DNA of 64,000 nt from Nissolia schottii (GCA_003254905.1 QANU01001885.1:127950-191949), one strand, 5' to 3'; shown: positions 1 to 12,055, numbered from the stretch's first letter. The notes: generated from the letters alone by a model not told the origin. Translations and numbers: made by a program.

Positions 1-2564
1 CAGCCACATTTTACCCTATCAATTGAGGGCTTATATCAGATATACCAGGCTGGTGGTGTGTGTAATCAAGCGACACAAATCATGAATCAGGAGATTGCTC
101 TTGAAGCCATACTTATGAATGCACCTACTGTCTCCATTTTCCTAATGGTACTTTCACTTATCCCCAGTTTTTAAATACAAAAATCTTGATTATTAATTAC
201 CTTAAATATATTTTTAATATTGTTTGTTCAAATACATACAAAGAATCAATTTTGGATTGTTTAATTATTATTTTTTTAAAGTAAGTTTTAGCTGTATAGA
301 AATGTGATTGGTTTTCGTAATGTATTGGCTATTTATTGTGACAATGATACCTGAAGATGGAAATAGGAAATGAATTTCACTGTCTGTACTTCATATTATA
401 TAAAGTAGCACGAACGACTTATGATTATGTATGACTAAGCCTTGCACTGTATGTAATAAAGTATTTTATTCTATCACGCTATTGTGAAAGCTTTAGTTTT
501 GAAGATATTGTATTTTTGGTTTTAGATTTGGCTTGTGTGTCGTGGCTTTGCTCACTCTGAAATATTAATTTTTTTTTTCCATTGAGAAGTTGTGTTTACC
601 ATGCTTTAGACCCCTGATGTGGATCAATAGCAGTTTTAATTCTGATTAAACAGAAGTTCTGTATATTTTTACCAATTTTCTTGGTAGTATTGATTTCGGC
701 TAACAAGTGGGTGGATCCTATCTGCTATGATTATACACTTCTGTTAATCATTTTGACTATTTTTTTGTGAATTAGTTTTCTTTTTAGTGGGTAATAAATA
801 TCTCTGAGCAGGTCTTTCTTTATCTTCTATCTTGCATATGAATAACCACCCTATAATGTATACAGGATCAGGAAAGGCTTCGAAGCTTTCTTAACTGGGC
901 AATTTCAACTGCTTTGCAGTCGGAGTCTTTCAAAAGGATGAAGTCCAATGAGTCTCACATCTTTTCCGCAAATAATTATTGGGAAGATTATCATGAGAGC
1001 TTAGTGTCAAAATTTCTACGTTGGTTAACAGCATCAGTAACCATTGCGAAGCTCTATCAGAAATCCTATGATATGGATTTAGGATTGGCTGAAGTCAAAA
1101 ACTTTGAATCCCTTCATTCTTTAATGGTGCATGTTAAAAAAACCTCTGGACAAAGACCTGATATTGGAAATGGCAGTGAAGAGTTGCTAGCTTCTACAAT
1201 TTTCTATCTCCAACTGGTTCTTGGTACAGACCTTGAAGTGCTACCATCAATTGTATCTGCTCTCTGTCTCCTAACTTTTGGATCCTCTAACTTTGCAGGT
1301 ATGCTACTTTAATCGCTTAATATGGTGTCCCTAGTTGAATTGTGGTGATAGGTTTGGGGTTGATAATTGCAATCTCCCCTAATTTAGATTATTGCTGTAC
1401 TTTTTCTTGCCTCCATTTTATGATTATCTTTTTATCAAATTCTTAATATTGGTGATATGAAACAAATGGACAAGCATTATAGCGTTGAGTAGAAGAGAGT
1501 TTTGTGCCCTGAAGTAGTTAATTGTGCCGTTTACCTTTTTACATTCAGTCTTATTTAGCCTCTTCAGTTTGGTGGTATTCTTGTTGACTATTTAGTTGGA
1601 TATTGTATAGAGAGGCCCATGCTTTTGGCCAGATATTTACAGTTTTTACTTCATTATGTAGTGAGCAGAACTGAGTTATTGAAAGAATACACCACTCTAA
1701 TATCATCGCATTGCTCAAGGGTACGATGCCCTCCTGAAGCTAATTCGGCTTGGAGATGGTAATTTTTCCGTCCCCTATTTTCTTAACCTGTCATTTTTAT
1801 ATGGTCTGTAGCGGTAAATGTTAGTCATGGAAAATGCAATTCATTGTTTTTGTAGTTCTTAGGCCCGCCAGTCTTTTCAAAAAATAAAATAAAATGCAGC
1901 ATTATTCAAGGGCTTAAATTACCTCTATGGTAAGGTAACTGTTGAAATGTAAGAAAACAAGAGAAAGTTATATGAATTCCGAGTCTCAACTACACAGCGG
2001 AGGCTAGTTTATATAGGCTATATGCCATAAATACAATGATATGCAAAAATATAAATCTTCCCTAATTAAAGATTCTATCATATGTAAATCATATCAAATC
2101 ATATCCTAATCATTTATTTGATATTCTTACAGTAACTTCTATTTAGAAATTCAATCATTGGATTTGAGTTTGATTATTAACATTTGATGTGAGTGAAATT
2201 TGGCAATATTGGTTACATAAGAAGTTCATTGCCACAAAATTAGCTGTCTCTTTACTATAGTTGACTTTGAATGTTCTTTACTTCTATCACAAACCAACTG
2301 TTGCATTTTTGGTATCTATTTATGCTCCGAAACTAAGCGAATCTGATCTATTCGCTGTGTAGGTCCTTTTACCAGCCATGGAAGGATCATTCACTGGAGC
2401 TCGCTGATTCCCAGAAGATGGATGAATATCATTCTTGCCTGACTTTATTAGTGATTATCTCAAATGTGCTTGGTGAAAAGAAATTAGAGTCGGCATGTTT
2501 ATCCCCCCTTGATTTAGAAAGATCTGGCTTATTCCAATGGGAAAGAAGTTTACTAAGAAACTGA
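1..2564 (+). CDS. URB1: URB1/Npa1-like ribosome-biogenesis protein, C-terminal exons
   Basis: Four in-phase exons at 1-147, 866-1298, 1662-1758 and 2363-2564 (stop TGA) give 292 codons of the C-terminus; the rest lies left of the window. All junctions are GT-AG. Split codons join cleanly: exon 2 to 3 as Val, exon 3 to 4 as Trp. The protein is helical and leucine-rich, with stretches such as FTLSIEGLYQIYQAGG, LGTDLEVLPSIVSALCLL and SFYQPWKDHSLEL, which resemble the C-terminal domain of plant nucleolar pre-ribosomal-associated protein 1 (URB1/Npa1). In yeast and animals this large nucleolar scaffold acts early in 60S subunit assembly. There are no catalytic motifs to check, so the family call rests on remembered sequence resemblance. 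The exon structure is secure; the name is likely. Intron 3 (1759-2362) holds AT-rich sequence with a fragment reading like an LTR TATA region near 2010-2030. Confidence 0.75.
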
Positions 2565-2873
2565 GTGTTTGTTAAGTAAGAAAATAATGTTAGGGTTACA
2601 CATCATTTTTGGAGACGTGTCTCAACATTCTGAGTGACAAAATCAGAGTCCACTTGTACATAAGACGTAGGGGGTTCACTTACAATCAAATGGTTATTAA
2701 GGTGATGCATAGTAATGTGAGTAGGAGTATGGTCCTTACCATTGTAAGTTCTTCATATTATTTCTTTCGATCAAAATTTGCTAATGGAGTAAGTCCTCCA
2801 TGCACTTTGTATTTGATGCCTGTAACAGTGAAAATAGCAATATGCCTTCATTGATTCTCTCTACTAAAATAGT

Positions 2874-3052
2874 TTTTTTTTAGGTTGCCTGCCCAGTATC
2901 TAAGGCTTTGCCTTGACTAATCCGGGTCGACCCGGGTCGCGCACTTGGTTATGGCGGGTGAGTCTTCCAGCGGAGATAACTGCGTACACAAGGTCTCGAA
3001 CTCGGGACCTTGCTTAAGTGATACCACGCCGCTTACCACTTGGACCAACCCC
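2874..3052 (-). mobile_element. tRNA-derived SINE, minus orientation
   Basis: Read on the minus strand, it starts near 3052 with a Pol III A box (TGGTCCAAGTGG, 3036-3047) and has a B box (GAGTTCGAGACC, 2992-3003) about 32 bases later. It ends in an A-tract, seen as T8-9 on the plus strand at 2873-2881. The flanks carry an imperfect long target duplication: cattgattctctctac... at 2849-2873 and cattggttctctactag... at 3053-3076. Internal promoter boxes, A-tail and long TSD together define a SINE, about 180 bp long. It lies 310 bp past the URB1 stop codon and may fall in its 3' UTR or just downstream. I cannot name the SINE family. Confidence 0.8.
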
Positions 3053-3076
3053 CATTGGTTCTCTACTAGAATAGTT

Positions 3077-4800
3077 GATGCCATTGATGAACCATCAACT
3101 GTAATTCGTTTACTGATATAAGTAAAAATGTCACTTGTTATTAATAATGTGAATTTTGTTAAAAAGTCTCTTAAATTACTGGTTAAGAAAGTAAAAATGG
3201 TGACTTTTTATTTTTAAAAAAAGTACAATTTAGATGTTTTTAACGACATTGAAAAAAGCTTAAAACTTACTAATTTAATTTTCTTAACCAATGTCTTGGC
3301 TCTTGGGTATTCGCTAGTAAAATCTAAACAATGTGAGGTTAAAAGTCCAATATGTATTTTTACTCAATTCTAAATTTAATCCCATACAAGTTAATTCATA
3401 TATTGTGTTAAAAGATATTTTGTAATTGACTAAAATGGCCAAAATGGTCCAACACATGGAATTACTTTCTACTCCATCGTAATCATTTTTGATCAATGAA
3501 TTTTGTTTATTTTTAATCAATGAAGTTTATATCTTTGTCATAATAAAAATCCCTTCCTCTATTTTATCCTATCATAAATTAATTTTTATTTACGTTGAAT
3601 ACTTTTTTTTAATTATTTTTATTAATAACAATTTGTTTTTAAATAGTTGATATCTTATTGTCCTTGATTGACAACAATAACCTGTTGTTTGGATTGGAAA
3701 AGGAAAATAGAAAGAAAGAAAATGAAGAGAAAGGAAAATAAAGAGAAAAATGACTTTTCTCTCTTTGTGGTTTGGTTGAGGAGAAAACGGATGGAGAGAA
3801 AATTTTGTTTTGTTTGATCCAAAAAAAAAATAAGAGGAAAGAAAATGTAATATATGTTAAATGATATTTATACCCTTAATAATAAATTAAAATTTAATTT
3901 TAAAATATTGTCATCTAATCCTATATTAAAAAAATGACTAAGAATTTAATTTTTGATATTGAATTCAAAATGTTAAAAACAAATTTTTTTGAGAAACTAT
4001 TTTGTTTAGTTTATCTTAAAAAGCTGAAAAGATTCTGATTATTTTAAAAAGTTTTTGCAAATCTGATTATTTAAAAAAAATTATTATTTTAACAAATTAA
4101 CTGAAATGAATGTAGCCATTATCACATCACTAGAAGTGATTTGATTATTCTAATATTGTATGACAATGAATCTCATAAAATTATATTACTTCTAATTTTA
4201 TATTATATTGATTACTCACTTTGTATAAATAAATTAGACATTTCTAAATTTTTTTTCATGAAACGTGATTATTCATTTTTTCTACCAATTGTCACTCATT
4301 TAAATTAATTTTGTCATTTAAGTGTAGAATATATTTCAAATTCCTGACAAATATATGAAAGTTGGCTTAAGTTTCTAAAAATCATTTTTTTTAATTTGAG
4401 TTAAATATATCACAAATTACTTGATTTTAGTTCGTGTCGTCAATAACACTATGTGAATCCCGACTCATAACCCGTTATTTGACTTGATTTAGGGTGGTGG
4501 TGGATCATATGATTTAAGAGCTAATTCGGGTTAGTTATGGTCTAAGGTATGCGTTAGGTTGATTATTTTGCTTGTATGAGATTGTTAACGTGTCACTTTG
4601 TTCATTATGTCAATAGTTAATAAGACGCTAAAACTTACAACTCATGATATGTTTAGACAAAAACTAAAAAATAAAATAAAATTAAGAACCTATACCAAAT
4701 CTTAAAAATTTATCTATTTACTCAACATATTTAAACCTATTGTTATTTTTATATAAAACACATTAAATTTAAGCTTTGGCATAAAAATTAGAAAATGTGA
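3077..4800. other. AT-rich intergenic spacer
   Basis: This separates the URB1-like gene from the splicing-factor gene. It is strongly AT-rich, with many homopolymer runs and short ORFs that look like chance. A purine-rich stretch (about 3690-3860, repeated gagaaa/gaaaga words) may be a decayed MITE, but I could not pair its ends. No gene seen. Confidence 0.5.
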
Positions 4801-4825
4801 GTCGGCTGGGGTGTTTTATTGTTTA

Positions 4826-4950
4826 TTATAAATATATTTTCTAGGGTTTATCTTCACATGTCCGTCTATACCAATCAAGCATCTTCTCTGTGATCGCCGT
4901 CTAATCTCTTCCCCTCCTCTCTCCTTCGTTCTTCAATTTTCTTGGTTCAC
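4826..4950 (+). promoter_or_regulatory. Core promoter and leader with telo-box
   Basis: A TATA-like ttataaatat (4826-4835) is followed by ctagggttta (4841-4850), the reverse complement of the AAACCCTA telo-box that is common in plant genes for translation and RNA processing. A pyrimidine-rich leader (about 4900-4945) follows, ending some 50 bases before the ATG at 4998. The distances suit a transcription start near 4860-4880. The housekeeping-type promoter fits the splicing function of the gene. Inferred from motifs only. Confidence 0.55.
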
Positions 4951-4997
4951 TTTTTTCCGTTGTAACTGCAGAGCTTGTGATCCGGAGAGGCAGAGAT

Positions 4998-7613
4998 ATG
5001 TATAACGGGATTGGTTTACAAACCCCAAGAGGTTCCGGCACCAATGGCTATATTCAGAGCAGCAAGTTTTTCGTGAAGCCGAACAACAAGGCTTCCAATT
5101 TTTCAGAGAACAAGGGCTTCGAAGCAGATCAGGGAACGGCCGGCGTTACCCGGAAGCCGAACAGGGAGATTCTGGAGCACGATCGCAAGCGACAGATCGA
5201 GCTCAAGCTGGTGATTCTCGAAGATAAGCTCGCTGATCAGGGATATACCGATGCTGAGATAGCCGAGAGGCTTGAAGAGGCAAGGAGTAAGCTGGAAGCT
5301 GCTGCCGACGAGGCTGATGGATCGGCGAATGCATCCGCTTCGGATCAGAAGTAATTTTTTATTTTTATTTTTTTCTGATCTCTTTAGGTGTTTTGGATTT
5401 TGATTCTAGGGTTTAATTACGTTTAGGTTTTCGTATGTTTGACTATGATTTTATTAACACTTTTTGGTTTGACGAAACCCCCCAAATTGGTCACTGTTCC
5501 TTCTAGAAAAGAAATTCATAACGCAGTTTGAATTATGAATTTTGATGCTCGGGTTTAAACGCGTTTAGGTTTTTAATATGTACTGAAAATTCACTCTCAG
5601 GTCGCTCAGGTACAAAATGAGACACTTTCGTCATTAAACATGCAAAATTTGAGGGACTGAATTTTGCAGAGTAAGGGATGTCCCATCTTCGAGTAATTTT
5701 TTCAAGTACCTGTGAGACTACTTTGTTCCTCAAATGTTTTGGTTTGGGATCAAATTGCGGATTTTGTCTAGGGTTTAAATACGTTTAAGTTTTATTATGT
5801 TCAAACACGTTGTCCCTTTAAAATATTTTAGATTGTTTGAATCTATCATTTATAAAAGTAAACGTAAATAACCCGTGGGAATGGTGCCATAGGGATCAAT
5901 TTCCTTCACTTTTAAAGAACAAATAGTGAAACAATGCTTGCTTTTAGGGATCAAAACCCAACGATGCTGTGTTTTCATGATAAAGAACATATTAAAGACC
6001 TGATGTTATATTGGGCTAGTGAAGTAGTTGATTTGATGTTTTGGTTATTGCAAACTTATTTTAGCATAATATTGTATGATGTTTGTATGTGGGATTTGCA
6101 TCTATTGGCTGATGGTTATGTTTCATTCTTTTACTTGGTTTTTGATGGCACAAGCGAAACTAGCCGTGTAGCTCTGGGTCCCTTGTATAAGATGCTGGCA
6201 GATTAAAAGTTTGTATGTTGGATTTAGGGGGGGTATACTTTTAATTTAGAATTGTTGTGAATGTTTTAGAGGCATTGACAATTGCAATTGGACAGAGACT
6301 TACACACCATGCTTGTGTCCCCAGTGTGTCTGAAAATTGATGTCCAGCTATCATTAACATTCAATTTTTGGGGAATTTTCAGGGTACCGGATACACAGAC
6401 TCACCAAATTGCTGCTAGAAAGGAGAAGCAGATGGAAACTTTAAAAGCTGCTCTTGGTATAGTTTCAGCTGAAGTCAAAGAAATCAATACCGATGGAAAT
6501 GATGATGGGCTTGGAAATGATGGTAAGAATGGCTCTAATGCTGAGGGTAAGCATAATTTGAAACAAGAGCATACCTTTTTGGACAGAGATTTCAGTTGGA
6601 AGAAACGAGTTGCTGAAGATCAAAAGGATGAAGATGCTACGAAGAAGGATATTAAAGGTACAAGGCACCACAAGAAGGGTGAAACTCAAAGGAGAAAGTA
6701 TGATAGCGATTCATCTGACTCAGAAAGCAGCATGGATGACGAGAAGGGTCACACAAAGAAGCACGGTAGTGAGGATGTAAATGCTAAGTGGAAGGATGTT
6801 AAAGTTACAAGGCACCACAAGAAGGGTGAAACTCGAAGGAGAAAGTATGATAGTGATTCATCTGACTCAGAGAGCAGCAGTGATGACGAGAAGGGTCACA
6901 CAAAGAAGCATGGTAGAGGGGATGTAAATGCTAAGAGGAAGGATGTTAAAGTTACAAGGCACCACAAGAAGGGTGAAACTCGAAGTAGAAAGTATAAGGA
7001 TGATTCATCTCATTCAGACCGTAGCACTGAGAAGGTTCATAGAAAGCAGGACCGTGTAGGGGATGAATATGCCAAAAATAAGGATGTTAAAGATACTAGG
7101 CACCACAAGAAGGGTGAAACTCGAAGGAGAAAGTATGAAGACGATTCATCTGATTCTGACGGCGGTAGGGATAATGAGATTCATCATAGAAAGAAGCATC
7201 GTATACAGGATGAAAGTGCTAAAAAGAAGGAGGATGTAGATACAAGGCACCACAAGAAGGGTGAAACTCGAAGGAGAAAGTATGAAGATGATTCATCTGA
7301 TTCTGACGGCGGTAGTGATGATGAGATGCGTCGTAGAAAGAAGCATCGGATACAGGGTGAAAGTGCTAAAAGGAAGGATGTTGAAGGTACAAGGCCGCAC
7401 AAGAAGGGCGAAACGCGAAGGAGAAAGTATGAGGATGATTTGTCTGATTCTGACAGCAGCAGTGATCACGAGAAGCGTTGTAGAAAGAAGCATCGTGTCG
7501 AGGATGAAAGTGCTAAAAAGAAGGATGTTAAAGATACAAGGCACCACAAGAAGGGCGAAACTCGAGGGAGAAAGTATGAGTCTGAACCATCTGATTCAGA
7601 CACCAGTAACTGA
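4998..7613 (+). CDS. CWF21-domain, SR-rich splicing factor (CWC21/SRRM2-like)
   Basis: Two exons, 4998-5350 and 6383-7613, join in phase (aa|g, Lys118) to give 527 aa. The N-terminus [18 protein letters not shown] is the conserved start of the Cwc21/SRm300 family. Residues about 55-100 ([12 protein letters not shown]...[18 protein letters not shown]) form the helical cwf21 domain that contacts Prp8 in the spliceosome of yeast. The ATG was chosen because the conserved segment begins at it; the frame is open seven codons further up, but without an ATG. Exon 2 is low-complexity: an acidic linker, then seven copies of a roughly 45-residue K/R/S/D/E-rich repeat. This looks like an SR-type disordered tail for nuclear-speckle assembly and phosphorylation. 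The 1.03 kb intron shows no other convincing exon. Likely role: second-step or complex B-act splicing cofactor. The family is secure; the exact orthologue is not. Confidence 0.88.
6652..7610 (+). repeat. Coding tandem repeat, seven units of about 140 bp
   Basis: The unit encodes [14 protein letters not shown], then an acidic-serine block (DSSDSES or DSSDSDGG), then a KK-H and K-D-V linker. Seven copies start near 6660, 6810, 6957, 7095, 7239, 7389 and 7539. The TRHHKKGET core is nearly invariant (one TRPHKKGET), while the linkers have diverged, so copy number probably varies between relatives. It belongs to the CWF21 gene and is not a separate feature. Confidence 0.9.
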
Positions 7614-7747
7614 TTAGTTGTGTCCTTCATGAATGTCATTTCACAATTCTTGTACACTTTTTCATATCTGTAACTCTGCAATGAAGTTGGTGCTTAGGAT
7701 GTAGTGCTAGCTCCAATACTTTCATGATACCAAGTATATTTTAATTT

Positions 7748-9073
7748 GGGTTAAGTTTTTACTCCCTGTAATATGAAAAAGTTTGGTTTTAGTCCCTCAT
7801 TACAAGTTTTAGTTACTGTAAAATTTGAAAGTTTGATTTTGGTTCATGTGGATGGTTGAAGATTGACAGTGACGACGTGTCAGTTAACGTCGTTGATGTG
7901 GTTTTAGACGTGGACCCGCCACGTAGCGTAATCCATTTTTTCCTCTAATCCATGATCCGACCCAATTGTAGGAATCGACCTTGTTACTTTAAAATTTAAA
8001 AAAAAAAAATCTGCAGACCTAAATCGCTACCTACCACCAAATCAACCACTCTGTCGTCCCTCCTTTCTGCTTTCCCCACTACTTGGCACCAATGCGCCCC
8101 CTTCTCTGTCCTCTCACCACAATTGCCGCCACCGCTGCATGCCAAAACCCTAACAATACTCTTGGAGCACTCCTTCTCCAGCATTAACTTCTTATTACTG
8201 GTGTGGAAAAACTCTCCTCCAACATCTTGAAATAAACGCCGTAAAACCTAAAGCACTCATCGAAGCAGCTCACGAAATCATCCATAGAGGTGGAGAGATC
8301 AAGCTCCACTCTCAACAACTATAACAACCTTGGGGCGCAAAGGCTTGAGCATGGCGATCACGCGCTCCCTCTCCTCAACCCCCACGCTCCTCAACGTGCC
8401 CACGCAGTTGACGGCAACCGCCTTGTCATCACGAACCCCAAGCCCTTCCCCTGTGACATCGCGCAACGAATCCAGGCTTATCATGCTGAACTCGAATGGC
8501 ACCCCCATCAGCCTCGCGAACTTCTCCATCCTCTGGCCCACTTCCTTAACAACCGACCCCAAAACGCTATCGTTTAACGCCACGACAATGGAGATTGGGT
8601 GGCGCGCGGCGGAGAGGGGCCGGCAGAGACGACGGATGGGAGAGAGCGACGCGACGCGAGACAACGAGAGAGAGAAGAGAGAAGACGAGACGAGACAATA
8701 GAGAGAAGACGCTCGACGACGGCGACGACGGCATGGGGAAGACGATGTTGTGGGGAAGACGATGGCAGGGAGAGGACAATGATGATGAAGGGGTTCTGAT
8801 TTAGGGATTTATGTTTTAAAGTTTGGGTTTTTTTTTTTTCAAACCAAGTCGGGGTCAGACCGGTTCGAATCCAAGGAAAAAATGGGTTACGCCATGTGAC
8901 AGGTCCACGCGTGACGCCATGTTAGCGACGTTAACTAACACATCATCACCGTCAATCCCCAACCATCCACAGGGACCAAAATCAAACTTCCAAATTTTAT
9001 AGGGACTAAAACTTGTAATGAATGACTAAAACCAAACTTTTTCATATTACAAGGACTAAAAACTTAATTAACC
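7748..9073. mobile_element. Pack-MULE (non-autonomous Mutator-like element) with captured gene fragment
   Basis: Long imperfect terminal inverted repeats of more than 200 bp start GGGTTAAGTTTTTACTCCC on the left and, on the opposite strand, GGTTAATTAAGTTTTTAGTCC on the right. Both run into AATATGAAAAAGTTTGG and on through the GTTAACGTCG region. The element is flanked by a perfect 9-bp target duplication, ttttaattt, at 7739-7747 and 9074-9082, the size typical of Mutator-like elements. No transposase is present. The interior (about 8010-8800) is GC-rich, unlike its surroundings, and carries a minus-strand GRAS gene fragment. The element starts only 134 bp after the stop codon of the CWF21 gene, so it may sit in or just after that 3' UTR. 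Confidence 0.88.
8010..8664 (-). pseudogene. Captured GRAS (SHORT-ROOT-like) gene fragment in the Pack-MULE
   Basis: On the minus strand, 8664-8299 is open and contains GQRMEKFARLMGVPFEF, followed by a DDKAVAVNCVGTLR block and LRPKVVIVVE. These are hallmarks of the LHRI-VHIID-to-PFYRE part of GRAS transcription factors, closest in memory to SHORT-ROOT-like members. The match continues in shifted frames: SMDDFVSCFDECFRFYGVYF and KMLEESF near 8285-8180, then MLEKECSKSIVRVLAC in another frame near 8184-8130. It therefore has at least two frameshifts and one stop, and lacks both the family N-terminus and the C-terminal SAW region. It cannot make a normal GRAS protein. Transcripts from it, in either orientation, could still interact with the parent gene; that is speculation. 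Confidence 0.8.
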
Positions 9074-9082
9074 TTTTAATTT

Positions 9083-12055
9083 TGGTCACCTTTCTAATCC
9101 TGATCTTAAACGTGGAATTCATTTCATCAGCTCTGTTAGCATCATAGTCAATTGTTGATTGCATTTCATATTTTGTGAGTGCCTAAAGAAGCTTATAGAA
9201 GTTTATACCCTTGATCCATCAGGTTTAGCATTTTGTTCCCTGATTTTTATTGCTTGAATTTATCTAGTTGCACCAATTTTGTATTAGGTACGAACCATGA
9301 ACATGGTTCTTGTTATTAGGAGTACCCTGTCTTCAGATAAATCACTAGAACTTTGGGGAGCCTTTCAATGAAAATTATGCCTCTTCTTAATTGCTTCCAC
9401 TATAATGGGAATAATTTTCCTATTTATTGTGTTAACATCCCCACCACTCGGAGTGGACAACGTATTTCACAAGTTTCAAACTCCAAGAGAGTATATTCAG
9501 CAATATTAATTTCAAACTTTTGTGACGGAATGCTTTCTATGCAAGTTTGTCTTGCAGTCTTTCCCCGAAAACTTGAAGTCGGTTTCCCCGTGACGGGATT
9601 TTCCACCCCAAACGTTTAAAAAAACAGGCAATAAATACACTTTTTTTTTCTAAACAATTAATTAAATGCTTGTAACATAAGCATAGACTACTACAGTTTT
9701 AAACGGTTGATTATGCTCTACTCCAATACCAAAAAATATACGTAACATGGCATAATATTTTGGTCTATAACATTGTCATCTCAAAAGTTAATTGCAATTA
9801 GACCTACAAATATGGCTATATATACATTTACACCAACCATGCAAGAATATTGCAAAATGAAATTCACCGTCGATCGTATAGCCTTCCTTTTTTCTTTTCT
9901 TTTTTTTGGCTTAGACTCCATGTTTAAATTGAGGTTTGTAGTTTTCTTCTTTTCCTCTAGTAAGTCTTCCTTTTAATTTTCTCTAGTGGCAAGTCTTCCT
10001 CCTTTCACATTCTCCTCCTCTGAACTTGTTACAATTATGTCTTTCACATGAGTAATTGAGTCTTGTACCACGACCATTGCATCTTCCATGTCCATTACTT
10101 TTTTTGGAAGGTACCTTCTACAACACGTTAAAGTGACTCATTGAACTTCATCATGTGAAGCTAAACATAAAGAGTCAAAACATAGCATATGCCTAGCATG
10201 CTATTTATATGTATCTTTTTTCCATTTTTAAAGTCAGGTAAAATTGATTCAGAGAATTAATATAAGGTAGCGTAATTTACATACAAAACTTATGTTATAA
10301 GGTAGCACAATAATAGTTGTTTTAAAGTGACAATGTCATGAATCCGTCGACAAAAAATTAATGGATTAAAATTAATTTTAATATATTTTCTTTTTAAGAT
10401 TTGATTTTGACAATTTAAATATAATTTAATGATTGAAAGTTCATTCTCACAGTCTCACATAAAAAATTCTCTCCCACTTGAATCACTCCACATGGGCGCA
10501 TATGCGTGTGTGTGTGTATATATATATATATAAACAAGTTAAAATTTCATATTTTTTTTTTAAAAAATAAAATCTTATTTTAAAGTTAAATTATTTTAAT
10601 AAATATATCAAGCGTACGTAACTGTTATTCAACTAATTAAGCATCATTCCTATAATTCTCATTCAACTAATTTATCTTGCATGCCGTCTAGTAATTTAAT
10701 TACAGCGCTGTTACATGTAGACCAATAAGCATGCTACCGTATTGTCACTAGCGAAATTAATACGTATAGGGCCCACCTTTGTATTCCTCAACTGCTCTTT
10801 ACACTCACGATCCCCATTCCTTGTCAAACGTGCATGCACACACAATTTTAGTGTAAAACCATTCGGGTTACTCTCATTTACGGCTCTATTTAAAACTTAT
10901 AGCTCTCTTCCTTCCTATTATTCGAAACTCATAGCTTTCTTGCTCCCCTCTCACCATTCTTCTGAAAATAAAACCCATTTGCACACAAAATATTTCTGCA
11001 TAAACGAAGAAGAAAGGAGCGAAGGACCTACACGAAATAGAAGGTTTTTGCAAAGGAGGATGGAGGAGTGCAAATACCTCTTCACACAAAAGCCTTATTG
11101 TGTAATGTACAAACTTTTCTTTATGTTTGCACAAACATTATAACAATACTGGACAGACACAATTGACAATCATGGTGCACAAACTTTAGAATTAATATGC
11201 ACAAGCCTATTAACAAACTGGCACAATATAAAAGATTAATGCACAAACATATACAATTGATGTTCGCAAACTTTTAAATGTGTCTTTGAGAGAAACCACC
11301 ATGTCTAAGAAAAGAAACCAACATATCCAAAAAAAAGAAGAAACCAACATGACTTTACTTAATTTAACAAGTTAAACTTATGTTAATTTAACTCAACTTC
11401 GCCAACGTGCTGAAAGAGAGAAACCTATATAGCAACTTGGACTAGTTGTTCACATGATTTAACTTTGTTTTAAAAAAGAAACTAATGTAACTAAAAAAAG
11501 AAACCAACATATTTCTATAAGAAAAACCAACATGTCTAAAAAAAGAAATTAGCACAACTGATAGAAAAAATCAACATGACTCTACTTAATTTAACAATAA
11601 ACCACGGGTAAAAAAAAAAAGGGGATAGAAGTGTTTGAGTTGAAGGAGTGATGTGCACACATTTATTAGCATGAGTTGGAGTAGAAGAGAGAGAATGTAA
11701 ATTGGGATAGGTGAGAATTGTTATTTTTTCTTTGTTTATTATGAGTGGGAGCCACTTTATTTTGGTGGCCATAAGGTGGCAATAAAACTTCTTGAACATA
11801 TAACACTCCTATAATATATTATATTAGATCATGAAATTGTGATAAAATTCGATAAATTTAATTATACAAATTGTCAAAGATAAGAAAAAAAAAAAAGATT
11901 TGTAAGAGAGAATATTTACTCCATAAGACGTGAAAAATCACATGTAATTAAAAGTAAAGTTTATCTTTACTATTATGTAAAGCCATTAGAAACTTTTAAC
12001 TTCCTTTTTGGTCACATTTAAAAACTTTCTAATATACCCTCTTGCTAAAGATTCA
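9083..12055. other. Gene-poor spacer
   Basis: No supported gene. ORFs here are short, begin without conserved contexts and match nothing I recognise. Contents: a tg/ta microsatellite at about 10505-10532, a dispersed family of short agaaaccaacatg words at 11284-11600, and AT-rich DNA. The minus-strand ORF at 9424-9606 reads somewhat protein-like (CEIRCPLRVVGMLTQ) and may be a transposon scrap, but I cannot assign it. Confidence 0.45.
11284..11600 (+). repeat. Short dispersed direct repeats (agaaaccaacatg words)
   Basis: The words agaaaccaacatgtctaa, agaaaccaacatatccaa, aaccaacatgactttactt, agaaaccaacatatttct and aaaaaccaacatgtctaaa recur at irregular 25-80 bp spacing, with variants ending in a(t/g)ctaaaaaa. 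A longer unit, catgactctacttaatttaac, also occurs twice (about 11349 and 11574). This looks like a decayed tandem array or duplicated leader of an unknown repeat. Confidence 0.5.

Noticed and set aside
2985..3052. Possible tRNA gene on the minus strand
   Set aside because: A and B boxes are present, but the region cannot fold as a full tRNA and has an A-tail and long target duplication, so it is a SINE.
7261..7617. Alternative-frame ORFs over the SR repeats
   Set aside because: Tandem repeats with a unit divisible by three keep shadow frames open; the CWF21 frame is the real one.
8330..8804. Plus-strand Arg/Glu-rich ORFs
   Set aside because: They run antisense to the captured GRAS fragment or through low-complexity gagaga/gacgac sequence in the Pack-MULE.
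9353..9619. 88-codon plus-strand ORF and its antisense partner
   Set aside because: No ATG-context, domain or neighbour support. The minus frame looks slightly protein-like but could not be assigned.
10742..11143. 133-codon ORF
   Set aside because: Starts at a non-ATG codon, has an odd composition and no recognisable motif.
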